DNA from: CAVQSS01 sp963746605 | Lineage (GTDB): Bacteria; Desulfobacterota; RBG-13-43-22 | Direction of reading: 5' to 3' | Assembly: GCA_963746605.1 (NCBI GenBank) | Contig: CAVVCH010000055.1 | Coordinates: 62,001-126,000 of the forward strand | DNA: 64,000 nt | Position numbers and translations under genes: made by a program | The notes under the pieces: model-generated | What the model saw: the letters and a program-made list of their open reading frames with translations, nothing else | Told to the model about the DNA's origin: nothing | Databases searched by the model: none | Part shown: piece by piece, positions 17,647 through 25,400 of the stretch | How positions within the stretch are numbered: position 1 is the first letter of the stretch | How the letters are laid out: every line of letters begins with the position of its first letter

Positions 17647-18479
17647 GGCTCGATTCGCCCCCCGGTCAGCTTCACAAAGACGTCCTCCAGGTTGGACTTG
17701 CGCAGGATGACCTCGGTCTCGGCTTCCCGAAGCTGACACTGGGCGTCTTCCCGGCTGGCGCACATCCGATAAACCCGGCTGCCGTCCTGGTCCGCGTATT
17801 CCACTACAAATTCTCCCACCATTTTTTTCAGGTTGGCCGGGGTGTCCAGGGCAATTAATTTCCCCTGGGAAAGGATGCCGACCCGATCGCTCAAGGCCTC
17901 GGCCTCCTCGATGTAATGCGTCGTCAATAAAATCGTTCCCCCCTGGGCCTTGATCCGCCGGATCATGTTCCAGATCTCGCGGCGCACCTGCGGATCCAAT
18001 CCGATCGTCGGTTCATCCAGGAAAAGGACTTTCGGCCGGCCCAGAACGGCCCGGGCGATCAGCAGGCGCCGCTGCATGCCCCCGGAAAAGGTTAAGATAT
18101 TATCGTTTCGCCGCTCCCAGAGGCCGACCGAACGGAGCTGCTCCTCGATCCTGGATTCCAGTCCCGAAATATGATGCAGGAGTCCGTAGAGGCGTAAGTT
18201 GTCATAGGCGGACATCTCCCGGTCCAGGTTGTTTTCCTGGGGCACCACGGCGATGCGTTTTTTGATTTCCAGGGGCTGCCCCATCACGTCTATCCCATCC
18301 AGCAGGGCGCGGCCCGCCGTCGGCTTGACCAGGGTGGTCAGAATCTTGATGGTGGTGCTTTTCCCGGCCCCATTCGGTCCCAGAAGCCCGAAGATTTCGT
18401 TGGCTTCGATCCGAAAGGAAAGGCCGTCAACCGCACGGATCTTTCCATATTCCTTGGTCAGGTTTTCCAGTTCAATCAT
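17643..18479 (-). CDS. ABC exporter ATPase (ABC-2/NodI-like)
   Basis: A 278-residue nucleotide-binding subunit: Walker A G-L-L-G-P-N-G-A-G-K-S-T-T (about 32-44), Q-loop V-V-P-Q-E-N-N-L-D, signature F-S-G-G-M-Q-R-R-L, Walker B V-L-F-L-D-E-P-T-I-G-L-D and switch H in T-T-H-Y-I-E-E-A. The C-terminal 70 residues are the usual extension ending N-L-E-D-V-F-V-K-L-T-G. ATG 18479 is chosen over the TTG at 18485. It is the first gene of a coupled pair with the permease. Confidence 0.92.
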   Translation of the reverse strand: MIELENLTKEYGKIRAVDGLSFRIEANEIFGLLGPNGAGKSTTIKILTTLVKPTAGRALLDGIDVMGQPLEIKKRIAVVPQENNLDREMSAYDNLRLYGLLHHISGLESRIEEQLRSVGLWERRNDNILTFSGGMQRRLLIARAVLGRPKVLFLDEPTIGLDPQVRREIWNMIRRIKAQGGTILLTTHYIEEAEALSDRVGILSQGKLIALDTPANLKKMVGEFVVEYADQDGSRVYRMCASREDAQCQLREAETEVILRKSNLEDVFVKLTGGRIEP

Positions 18480-18540
18480 GAGCAAACAATTCGCTTGACA
18501 AGCCGTTTCTTTTGGCTTTCATTTGGTAAAAATAACAGTT

Positions 18541-18822
18541 ATGTCCACCATCCGCCAAACCATCATCTCTCTGCTTCAAGGCCAGGATCTATCCGCCAAG
18601 GAAATCTCCCAGATCGTCGGGATCCGGGAAAAAGAAGTCTATGATCACCTGACCCATATCGCCCGGTCGGCGGCGGTTAAAGGAAAATTGATCGTTCAAC
18701 CGGCTTCCTGCCGACACTGCGGATTTATCTTTAAAAAACGCGACCGCCTGACCGCCCCCGGCAAATGTTTTCTTTGCCGCAGCGAGGCTATCATTCCGCC
18801 CCGCTTTGCCATCCACGACTAA
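18541..18822 (+). CDS. Small winged-helix/zinc-ribbon transcriptional regulator
   Basis: 93 residues. The first 50 (I-S-L-L-Q-G-Q-D-L-S-A-K-E-I-S-Q-I-V-G-I-R-E-K-E-V-Y-D-H-L) form a winged-helix DNA-binding fold. The rest carries C-R-H-C-G-F-I-F and C-F-L-C-R-S, a four-cysteine zinc ribbon. This architecture is common in archaea and some anaerobic bacteria and is predicted to regulate transcription. No Shine-Dalgarno is visible. It diverges from the exporter pair and may control it. Confidence 0.75.
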   Translation: MSTIRQTIISLLQGQDLSAKEISQIVGIREKEVYDHLTHIARSAAVKGKLIVQPASCRHCGFIFKKRDRLTAPGKCFLCRSEAIIPPRFAIHD

Positions 18823-18875
18823 AAAATTCCTCTCAACCTTCCATACAAAAAAAGGAAGGTTGAAAGGAATTTTTT
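18821..18875. terminator. Bidirectional intrinsic terminator
   Basis: The stem at 18821-18842 with 18854-18875 (one mismatch) ends in A6 on the left and T6 on the right. It serves the convergent HTH gene and the metallo-hydrolase gene. Confidence 0.85.
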
Positions 18876-19644
18876 AGGATTGAACCTTCAAAACCCCGGT
18901 GGCCTCGTACCGACCGGCGATATGAATCGGGAAACGTTGGCCCAAGACCTTCTGATGGGTCCGGCGGGCCAGTTCAGGATGATTGTTATGCTCAGAAAGA
19001 TGGGCCAGACAGATCCATTGCATCCGGTCGCTAGCTGAGCCTTTCAGCACCCCGGCCGCCTCTTCGTTGGAAAGATGCCCGCCGAGTCCGCGAATCCGTT
19101 GTTTCAGAAACTCCGGATACGGCCCCTGCTCCAGCATTTCCGGATCGAAGTTGCTTTCCAGAAAAATCGCGTCCAGCGAAGCGATAACGGTCCCCAGTCC
19201 TTGAAAAAGATGTCCCAGGTCGGTAAGAATCCCCAACCGTCTGGTACGGGTCTGCACCACGAAGGCCACGCCGTCAGCCCCATCGTGGGGTGTCGGGATG
19301 GTCTGAACGGATACGCTTCCAAAGGAAATTCCTTCCCCGGACTGAAAATGACGGACCGCCGACAAGCGGCCCAGTTTAAGCGTTTTCCCGGCGGCCAGGG
19401 TCCGGGGGGTGATATGGAGCGGAATCCCATATTTCCTCTGGTATATGCCGGCGCAGCGGAGATGATCTGCATGATCGTGGGAGATAATCAAGGCATCCAC
19501 CTTCCGAATGTCCCTTCCCAGAGAGGCCAGTCGTTGTTCCGCCTGGATGCCGCTGATGCCGGCGTCAAAAAGCAGCCTGACCCCTTCGGCCTCCACATAG
19601 ATGCAATTTCCATTGCTGCCCGATTGTAACGAGATGGCTATCAT
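18874..19644 (-). CDS. YycJ/WalJ-like metallo-beta-lactamase-fold hydrolase
   Basis: 256 residues. S-G-S-N-G-N-C-I-Y-V near the start and I-S-H-D-H-A-D-H near 55-62 (motif H-x-H-x-D-H) are characteristic of YycJ-like hydrolases; later ligands are in I-P-T-P-H-D-G and L-A-H-L-S-E-H-N. Members are proposed to act on nucleic acids or to affect cell-wall/DNA processing, but the substrate is unsettled. The start ATG 19644 follows GGAGG with nine-base spacing, and a longer frame to 19695 is less likely. Confidence 0.85.
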   Translation of the reverse strand: MIAISLQSGSNGNCIYVEAEGVRLLFDAGISGIQAEQRLASLGRDIRKVDALIISHDHADHLRCAGIYQRKYGIPLHITPRTLAAGKTLKLGRLSAVRHFQSGEGISFGSVSVQTIPTPHDGADGVAFVVQTRTRRLGILTDLGHLFQGLGTVIASLDAIFLESNFDPEMLEQGPYPEFLKQRIRGLGGHLSNEEAAGVLKGSASDRMQWICLAHLSEHNNHPELARRTHQKVLGQRFPIHIAGRYEATGVLKVQS

Positions 19645-19822
19645 TTTCCTTATCCTCCGGGGTCCCCCTTTTTCTCCTGGCGGTAACAAAGACATAGTAG
19701 ATCATGAGCAAGGGCAAGAAGGAGAGCCCCACCTCAAAATTCCCTTTAAAGAAATAATAGGTGCTGATTCCCACGATCAGGAGAACGAGGATGATCTGAA
19801 CGATCGCCGCGGCTTTGGTCAT
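19565..19822 (-). CDS. Small two-segment membrane protein
   Basis: 85 residues, two hydrophobic helices (residues 7-24 and 31-48) separated by a short loop (Y-F-F-K-G-N-F-E-V-G), then a basic region A-R-R-K-R-G. No family is recognised. The last 27 codons overlap the metallo-hydrolase gene by 80 bases. One extra A in the AAAAA-GGGGG stretch near 19675 would place a stop just before that gene, so the overlap may come from an indel. Confidence 0.45.
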   Translation of the reverse strand: MTKAAAIVQIILVLLIVGISTYYFFKGNFEVGLSFLPLLMIYYVFVTARRKRGTPEDKENDSHLVTIGQQWKLHLCGGRRGQAAF

Positions 19823-19910
19823 TTGCTCGTACAGGCCTTATTTTTCATAAGTATGAGAATACCTTTTCGAGATCGGAAGCGCCCAAACCGACTCGCTCTC
19901 CAACTACTTG

Positions 19911-20023
19911 GTCATTCTGAAGGAACGAAGCGACTGAAGAATCCCTCGGGTAGGCCCTGAGCTGAAAAACGGGATTCTTCGTTTCACTCAGAATGACAAG
20001 CTAACGAAAGGCTCAAGATGACA
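19911..20023. repeat. Dispersed GTCATTCTGA repeat, copy b
   Basis: GTCATTCTGAAGGAACGAAG leads into a copy of the family ending in CAGAATGACAAG and GCTCAAGATGACA. It sits in the 600-bp gap between the membrane-protein gene and the Spy-like gene. A second repeat (20044-20091) follows. The rest of the gap (20100-20420) is AT-rich and, apart from the promoter-like site near 20358, shows nothing else. Confidence 0.8.
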
Positions 20024-20043
20024 TGCACTTGGCCAAGGGGATC

Positions 20044-20091
20044 TTCATGCTTCGCAGGCGCCTCCGGGCCATGGGGATTTAATACTAAAAA
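20044..20091. repeat. Dispersed CATGCTTCGC...TGGGG-TTTA repeat, copy 1
   Basis: TTCATGCTTCGCAGGCGCC followed by ATGGGGATTTAAT matches, with changes, 35301-35345 and the reverse complement of 56053-56104. Copies 1 and 2 directly follow a GTCATTCTGA repeat. Confidence 0.55.
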
Positions 20092-20357
20092 AACCTACCC
20101 TCTCACCCTTAAGGAATTAGTACCTCCAATGTCAAGGCAAATCTGGAATGATTTGTCGAATCGCCTCGACAATCCTGTCTTTTCCTAACTAGTTAAATTT
20201 TAAAAATAAATTACTATATTCCGGCAGCCGCCTCCCAAAAGGCCCACAAAAAACAATGGAAATTTCGACAAAATCGTCGAGCCTCCAAAGGTCCCACCAG
20301 CCGAATATAATAAAAATATTAAGTATATTTAATATGTTATATAATATTAGGGATCTT

Positions 20358-20371
20358 GGCATGAACCTTGA
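20358..20371 (+). promoter_or_regulatory. Possible sigma-54 promoter for the Spy-like gene
   Basis: TTGGCATG-N4-TTGA has GG at 20358-20359 and GA at 20370-20371 with the correct ten-base gap. The invariant C of the -12 GC is replaced by A, so the match is imperfect. It lies 52 bp before the start codon. Confidence 0.25.
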
Positions 20372-20423
20372 ATATACCTTAAACAAAACCTGACCTAAAA
20401 TAAATTTAAGGAGGAAAAATTCA

Positions 20424-20994
20424 ATGTTAGGTAAAAGTAAAGTAAAAATGTGGATGGTGGGTGGGGCCCTTTTGGCCATGTCGAGTTTGGCTTTTGCCGC
20501 CGGTCCCGGATTCGGCCGGGGAAACAATCCCAATTGCCTTGGTGGATTTGACCAGTTGAACCTGACGGCGGAGCAGAAAACCAAGCTGAATGACCTGCGG
20601 GAAAAGACCTGGAAAGAAACGGTTACCCTGCGGAACGAGATGCAGACCAAACGGTTGGAGCTTCGAGACCCTCTGGACCAACCCCAACCCCGACAAGGAC
20701 AAGATCCAGGCCAAGCAAAAGGAAATGAACGATCTGCGGAATACACTCCAGGCCAAGATGACCGATTCCCGACTGGAAGCCCGCAAGGTCCTGACCCCCG
20801 AACAGGCCGCTCAGGTGGCCACCCACGGCCCGGGCATGGGTTTTGGCGGCGGCGGAATGCATCGTATGGGCCGCATGGGCCGAGGAAACTGTGACGGTCC
20901 CGGCTTCGGTCCCGGCGGCGCGGGTTTCGGTCCCGGTGGAGGCCCCGGCAGGGGTCCTGGCCAGGGCTTCGGCCCCGGTGGCGCCCGGTTGTAA
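20424..20994 (+). CDS. Spy/CpxP-like periplasmic LTxxQ protein, frame broken
   Basis: A signal peptide (M-W-M-V-G-G-A-L-L-A-M-S-S-L-A-F-A-A) leads into a helical domain with L-N-L-T-A-E-Q-K-T-K-L and, after the frame break near 20670, V-L-T-P-E-Q-A-A-Q-V, the paired LTxxQ motifs of Spy/CpxP chaperones or metal-stress proteins. The tail after about residue 135 is rich in G, F and P (G-F-G-P-G-G), with Met and His residues that could bind metal. The composite length is about 190 residues. One base in excess or missing at 20660-20680 separates the two frames. AAGGAGG precedes the start. Confidence 0.75.
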
Positions 20995-21025
20995 TATAGC
21001 ACCTCTTCTTCTTCCCCTCCTCCCG

Positions 21026-21064
21026 GGAGGTATGGAGCACCCCTCCATACCTCCTTTCTTTTTT
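21026..21064 (+). terminator. Intrinsic terminator after the Spy-like gene
   Basis: Perfect 12-bp stem GGAGGTATGGAG / CTCCATACCTCC with a five-base loop followed by TTTCTTTTTT. Confidence 0.92.
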
Positions 21065-21132
21065 GCGCTACGCCCTTTTTGTGGGGTCCCCGCCCAAAAG
21101 GGCGAACAACCTCTTTTTTTCTCCATTAGATG

Positions 21133-21161
21133 TTGACAGCCTATCCGGGAGCCGTTACATA
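21133..21161 (+). promoter_or_regulatory. Sigma-70-type promoter directly before the chelatase gene
   Basis: TTGACA (21133-21138), a 17-base spacer, and TACATA (21156-21161). The predicted RNA start lies at about 21167-21169, on the ATG at 21168, so the mRNA may be leaderless. Confidence 0.6.
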
Positions 21162-21167
21162 TAGGGC

Positions 21168-23129
21168 ATGTCCCTGGCCATTGGTCTTAACCCATTAAAA
21201 ACCGAACCCGCCCCGGTCTATCCCTTTTCGGCGATTGTCGGACAGGAGAAGATGAAGTTGGGTCTCCTGCTGACTCTGATCCACCCCCGGGTCGGGGGTC
21301 TGCTCATCCGTGGGCAGCGAGGCACGGCCAAATCAACAGCCGTTCGGGGATTGATCAACCTGCTCCCGCCCTTGGAATTGGTGGCCGATTGCCCCTTTCG
21401 TTGTTCGCCCCAAGACCCGGAAGGGATGTGCGATCTTTGTCGGAAAAGGCTGGCTGAAGGGCAAGACCTTCCCAGATTCACCGCTCCCTATGGGTTGGTG
21501 AATCTCCCGCTGGGGGCCTCGGAAGACCGGCTGATAGGGGCATTGGATTTTGAAGCCGCCCTGTCCAAGGGGGAACGCCGTTTTGAGCCGGGGCTGCTGG
21601 CCCGGGCCAACCAGTCCATCCTCTATGTGGATGAAGTCAACCTGCTGGAAGATCACCTGGTGGATTTGTTGCTGGATGTGGCCGCCCTGGGCGTCAATTA
21701 CGTGGAGCGAGAGGGGATCTCTTTCAGCCATCCCAGCCGCTTCATCCTGATCGGCACCATGAACCCGGAGGAAGGGGACCTGCGGCCCCAATTACTGGAC
21801 CGCTTCGGTCTCTGCGTGGACGTGCGGGGGAGTACGAACTTGAAGGAACGGATTGAGGTCGCCCACCGGCGCCTGGCCTTTGAGTCCGATCCGCTTGGAT
21901 TTCTCGAAGACTGGTCCGGAGCTGAAAACGAACTGGCCCGAACGATCATCCGGGCCCGCGAAGAGTTGGAACGTATTCGGACTCCCCAGCGTATCTGGGA
22001 AATGGCGGCCCGCCTTTCGCTAAGCTACGGGGTGGAAGGCCATCGCAGTGACCTGACCATGATCAAGGCCGCTCAAGCCATAGCCGCCTTCCGGGGGCGG
22101 GCCGAGGTTACCCCTCCGGATCTGTTGGAAGCCGCCGAACTGGCCCTGCCCCACCGTTTAAAAAACCAGGACCTTAATCAACCGCGGCTCGAACCGGGTC
22201 AAATCCAAGAATTCCTCAAGGACCTGGACGCCGCCCAAGAAGACCCGGCAGCCGCCCCAACCTCCGGCGACGTAAAAAAAAAGCCCCGGGCCTTTTAGAC
22301 CCCCCTCCCCTTTCAGTCTCCCTGCCGCCCGATGAAACCCGAATCCCCGCGCCTTCCATCCCCTTGGAGGACTTGATCCGGGCCGCTTCCCCGGGTCGGA
22401 GCAGAACGTTCCGCACTTCTTCGAATGAGGGTCGGGTAGTCGGAAACGTCGCCTTTTCCGGCCTTTCCTTGAACGAGGTGGCCTTCCTGCCCACCGTGAA
22501 GGCCGCCTGCGGCCGTCCGGGATATGACCGGCTCCAGAGACCGCTTCGTTTTATCCGAGACGATTTGCGGCTGCCGGTCAAAAAGAAAAAAGGCGGCTAT
22601 TCGGTGGTTTTTGTGGTGGATGCCAGTTCATCCATGGGGGTCCAGGGACGCATGTCTCTGGTAAAAGGCCTGTTGAATGCCTACCTGAAGGAGAGTTACC
22701 TGCGGCGGGATCGGGTGGCTCTGGTGGCCTTCCGCCATCAACAGTCGCGGTTAATCCAGCCCTTTACCGGGAATCTGGGACGGGTTCGACAATCGCTTCG
22801 AGAGTTGCCGCTGGGTGGCAAGACGCCTCTGGCCGAGGGCCTGCGCCTGGGTTTCCGGGCACTGACCCAGGAACGATTCAAATACCCCCGATCCGGGCAG
22901 GTCCTGGTGCTGGTCTCCGACGGAAAGCCCAACCTAAGTTTTTCCGGCCTGGACCCGGTCGATGAGGCCTTGATGACGGCCGCCTGGCTGCGGCGAAACG
23001 GAATCAGCCTTCGTCTTCATCGATACGGAGCCCAACCCGCTGGCCTTCGGTTACGGTCCGTCCATCGCCCGAAAAGCCGGGGGTGCCTATCGCACCTTGG
23101 TGGATATCCTCAAAAAACCCGTCCCGTAA
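21168..23129 (+). CDS. ChlI/ChlD-type chelatase subunit (cobaltochelatase-like), with candidate -1 frameshift
   Basis: The zero frame gives a 376-residue ChlI/BchI-like AAA+ protein (Walker A G-Q-R-G-T-A-K-S-T, insertion with four cysteines C-P-F-R-C...C-D-L-C, Walker B I-L-Y-V-D-E-V-N-L-L) ending at TAG 22296-22298. A -1 shift on A9-G (22274-22283) continues into a ChlD-like half with a von Willebrand A domain (V-V-D-A-S-S-S-M and later S-D-G-K-P-N), about 650 residues in total, the size of fused cobaltochelatase/Mg-chelatase I-D proteins. A second break near 23010 (one extra base in AGCCTTCGTC) hides the true end, ILKKPVP then TAA at 23127-23129. No large CobN/ChlH subunit is present in the window, so the metal and tetrapyrrole are inferred from the family only. 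Confidence 0.85.
22274..22283 (+). promoter_or_regulatory. Candidate programmed -1 frameshift site (A-AAA-AAG)
   Basis: Nine A's followed by G contain the heptamer A-AAA-AAG in the zero frame (codons AAA, AAG). This is the arrangement used by dnaX-type -1 shifting. After slipping, the next codon is GCC and the ChlD-like half is read. No clear upstream Shine-Dalgarno stimulator or long downstream stem is visible. Confidence 0.6.
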
Positions 23130-23218
23130 TGCCGACTTCTCTTTTGGACCGGTTACGAAAAAATCTCCCTATGGGCGAGATTGGTTGACATTAAGAATGA
23201 TGTTAGTAGGATATGATG

Positions 23219-23453
23219 GACTCGCCAAAAGTCCGTCAAAGAGAGTTTGTCATTCTGAGTCCCGCGATTGCGCGGGACGAAGAATCTTGTTTTTTCAACT
23301 AGTTCCGAGATCATTCACGGAGTTTACCCTGGGCCGAGAGACGAAGACCCTTCGTGGAATTTACCCTGAGCCGAAAACCGAGATCCTTCGCGTTGCTCAG
23401 GATGACAAGCAGGCGAAGGGCTCAGGGTCGAACAGTTCGGGACTTTTTGCGAG
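23219..23453. repeat. MITE-like element, copy c, with terminal inverted repeats
   Basis: ACTCGCCAAAAGTCC at the left and GGACTTTTTGCGAG at the right are inverted repeats. The interior carries CCCGCGATTGCGCGGGA, AACTAGTTCCGAGATC and GATCCTTCGCGTTGCTCAGG. Copies at 38895-39113 (opposite orientation) and 53827-54020 share the layout. It fills the gap between the chelatase and HD-protein genes. Confidence 0.85.
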
Positions 23454-23494
23454 GTTATCAAATATGACGATTAGGAAAGAGAGGGAAACAGACG

Positions 23495-24061
23495 ATGTCA
23501 CCAGGTATTACCCGTGACCAGGCCCTGGATTTATTGCACCGGCACATCAAGAATCCCAATATGATCAAGCACTGCCTGGCTTCCGAAGCGGTTCTCGGCG
23601 CCCTGGCGGACCGTTTGGGGGAGGACCGGGAATTGTGGTCTCTGGCCGGGTTGCTTCACGATCTGGATGTGGAGCTGACCCAGGCCGACCTGACCGTACA
23701 CGGAATGGAAGCGGTCCGGATCCTGGAAGCAAACGGAGTGGCGCCGGAAATTGTCCAGGCCGTCAAGCTTCATAATGAATTGGCCTGCGGAGAAAAAAGA
23801 AGCACGGCTTTTCATCACGCCCTGGCCGCGGGGGAGACCATTACCGGATTGATCATCGCCACCGCCCTGGTTTATCCGGACAAGAAACTGGCCTCGGTGA
23901 AATCCAAGTCCGTTGTCAAACGAATGAAAGAAAAGGCCTTCGCGGCCTCGGTCAACCGGGACATCATCCGGGAGTGCGAGCGCCTACCTATTCCCCTCCC
24001 GGAATTTGCCGAAATCGCCCTCCGGGCCATGCAATCGATCAGCGTAGAATTGGAATTGTAG
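23495..24061 (+). CDS. HDIG-type HD-domain phosphohydrolase
   Basis: 188 residues with the HD motif: H near residue 26 (M-I-K-H-C-L-A-S-E), L-L-H-D-L-D near 53-58 (the HD pair), then H-G-M-E-A and K-L-H-N-E. These are the metal ligands of HDIG hydrolases, which cleave nucleotides or cyclic dinucleotides. The substrate is unknown. The family is often found near cofactor or tRNA genes, and here it lies between the chelatase and the hyp genes. Confidence 0.8.
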   Translation: MSPGITRDQALDLLHRHIKNPNMIKHCLASEAVLGALADRLGEDRELWSLAGLLHDLDVELTQADLTVHGMEAVRILEANGVAPEIVQAVKLHNELACGEKRSTAFHHALAAGETITGLIIATALVYPDKKLASVKSKSVVKRMKEKAFAASVNRDIIRECERLPIPLPEFAEIALRAMQSISVELEL

Positions 24062-24151
24062 TCGGACTGGCTGCGAAAAAACCGGTAGGCCGACGGAATC
24101 GCAGCGGAGATAGGCCTTGACCTTTCAGAGGGGTTGCTCTACTTTAGACAC

Positions 24152-24493
24152 ATGCATGAAATGTCCATAGCCCAGAGTATTATCGATATTGTTCAGCAGG
24201 AGATGGCCCGTCACCAGGTGTCCAAAGTCTCGGTGATTCGCCTGGTGGTGGGGGAATTTACCGCTGTAGTTCCCGATAGTCTCACTTTCTGTTTCGAGCT
24301 GATCACTAAGGATACCCCTTTGGAAGGGGTAAAGATAGAGCTGGAGCAGGTGCCACTGACCGGCCGGTGCCGGGCCTGCGGAAAAGAATTCCCCATCGTG
24401 GAATATCGATTTGTTTGCCCCGCGTGTCAGTCCAATGAGATCGAGGCCGTCGCCGGAAAAGAGTTGTTTATCAAAGAGATTGAAGCGGAATAG
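24152..24493 (+). CDS. hypA: Hydrogenase nickel-insertion protein HypA
   Basis: 113 residues. M-H-E-M-S at the chosen start is essential, since His2 is a nickel ligand; the upstream in-frame start at 24134 is therefore rejected. The zinc site is C-R-A-C-G-K...C-P-A-C-Q. HypA delivers nickel to [NiFe]-hydrogenase with HypB. hypB follows after 20 bp, in the same operon. Confidence 0.95.
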   Translation: MHEMSIAQSIIDIVQQEMARHQVSKVSVIRLVVGEFTAVVPDSLTFCFELITKDTPLEGVKIELEQVPLTGRCRACGKEFPIVEYRFVCPACQSNEIEAVAGKELFIKEIEAE

Positions 24494-24513
24494 AAAGAAG
24501 AAAAAAGGATTTG

Positions 24514-25176
24514 ATGATGAAAGTACCGGTAGTACGCAATATTTTAGAGGCCAACGAGCAATTGGCCCAGGAGAACAAAACCCGTTTTCAGGAAAAAGGG
24601 CTGCTGGTCCTGAACCTGATGAGTTCCCCGGGTGCGGGGAAAACCACCCTCCTGGAACGGACCATTGAAGCCTTAAAGGACAAGATCCGGATCGCGGTCA
24701 TCGAAGGGGACATCCAGTCTACCTACGACGCGGAAAAAATAGCCCAGCACGGGGTCCCGGCAGTACAGATCAATACCGACGGGGCCTGTCATCTGGACAG
24801 CCGGATGATCCAACAGGCCCTGAAGGAGATCGACCTTTCGGCCTTGGACCTGCTGGTGGTGGAAAACGTGGGCAATCTGGTCTGCCCGGCGGAATTCGAT
24901 ATGGGGGAGGACTACAAGGTGATGATCCTGAGCGTCACCGAGGGGGACGACAAGCCCCTCAAGTACCCCTTGATGTTCAGCAAGTCCAGTGTCCTGCTGG
25001 TCAACAAGATCGACCTGCTGCCCTACATCAACACCAGCGTTGAGAGAATCCGCCAGGTATCCCTGGAAATAAATCCTCAACTGGAGATCTTCGAAGTGTC
25101 CAGCCAGACGGGAACGGGTCTGGATTCCTGGTTCAACTGGATCCTGAAGCGGGTGCCGCACTATAAAGGCGCGTAG
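24514..25176 (+). CDS. hypB: Hydrogenase nickel-insertion GTPase HypB
   Basis: About 220 residues. The P-loop M-S-S-P-G-A-G-K-T-T is near 36-45, and E-G-D-I-Q-S, V-E-N-V-G-N-L-V-C-P with the metal-site cysteine, and N-K-I-D-L-L complete the GTPase motifs. No histidine-rich N-terminal nickel store is present. It hydrolyses GTP to drive nickel insertion together with HypA. Two adjacent ATGs (24514 and 24517) are possible starts. Confidence 0.95.
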   Translation: MMKVPVVRNILEANEQLAQENKTRFQEKGLLVLNLMSSPGAGKTTLLERTIEALKDKIRIAVIEGDIQSTYDAEKIAQHGVPAVQINTDGACHLDSRMIQQALKEIDLSALDLLVVENVGNLVCPAEFDMGEDYKVMILSVTEGDDKPLKYPLMFSKSSVLLVNKIDLLPYINTSVERIRQVSLEINPQLEIFEVSSQTGTGLDSWFNWILKRVPHYKGA

Positions 25177-25254
25177 CGCCTGGCGCGGAGCGCGGAGCGA
25201 TAATCCCAAGGCTAAGACCTAGATGTGTCCACAAGAATTCGCCAAAACCATTAA

Positions 25255-25400
25255 TTGTCATTCTGAGCGAAGCGAAGAATCTCGAATTTTCAACAAAATT
25301 ACGAGATCCCTCCCGGAGTTTTGACCATTCTGAATTTGACCAAAACCGAGATCCTTCGGATTTCGGATCTCGGATTGAACCAGCGAAGGGGTCAGGATGA
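25255..25400. repeat. Dispersed GTCATTCTGAG repeat, copy d
   Basis: GTCATTCTGAGCGAAGCGAA begins the copy and GCGAAGGGGTCAGGATGA ends it. The final GTCAGGATGA contains the start codon of hypF (25397). The interior includes CGGATTTCGGATCTCGGATT, related to a second repeat family. Confidence 0.8.

Noticed and set aside
16933..17736. A 267-codon open frame on the plus strand
   Set aside because: Antisense to the ABC permease, rich in Gln/His from reversed hydrophobic codons, and without any motif.
20189..21040. Minus-strand frame of 283 codons over the Spy-like gene
   Set aside because: Arg/Gly-rich antisense of the G-F-G-P repeats; the plus strand has a signal peptide, LTxxQ motifs and a terminator.
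24050..24150. A possible riboswitch before hypA
   Set aside because: Only a short, unstructured stretch with no recognisable nickel, cobalt or cobalamin riboswitch core.
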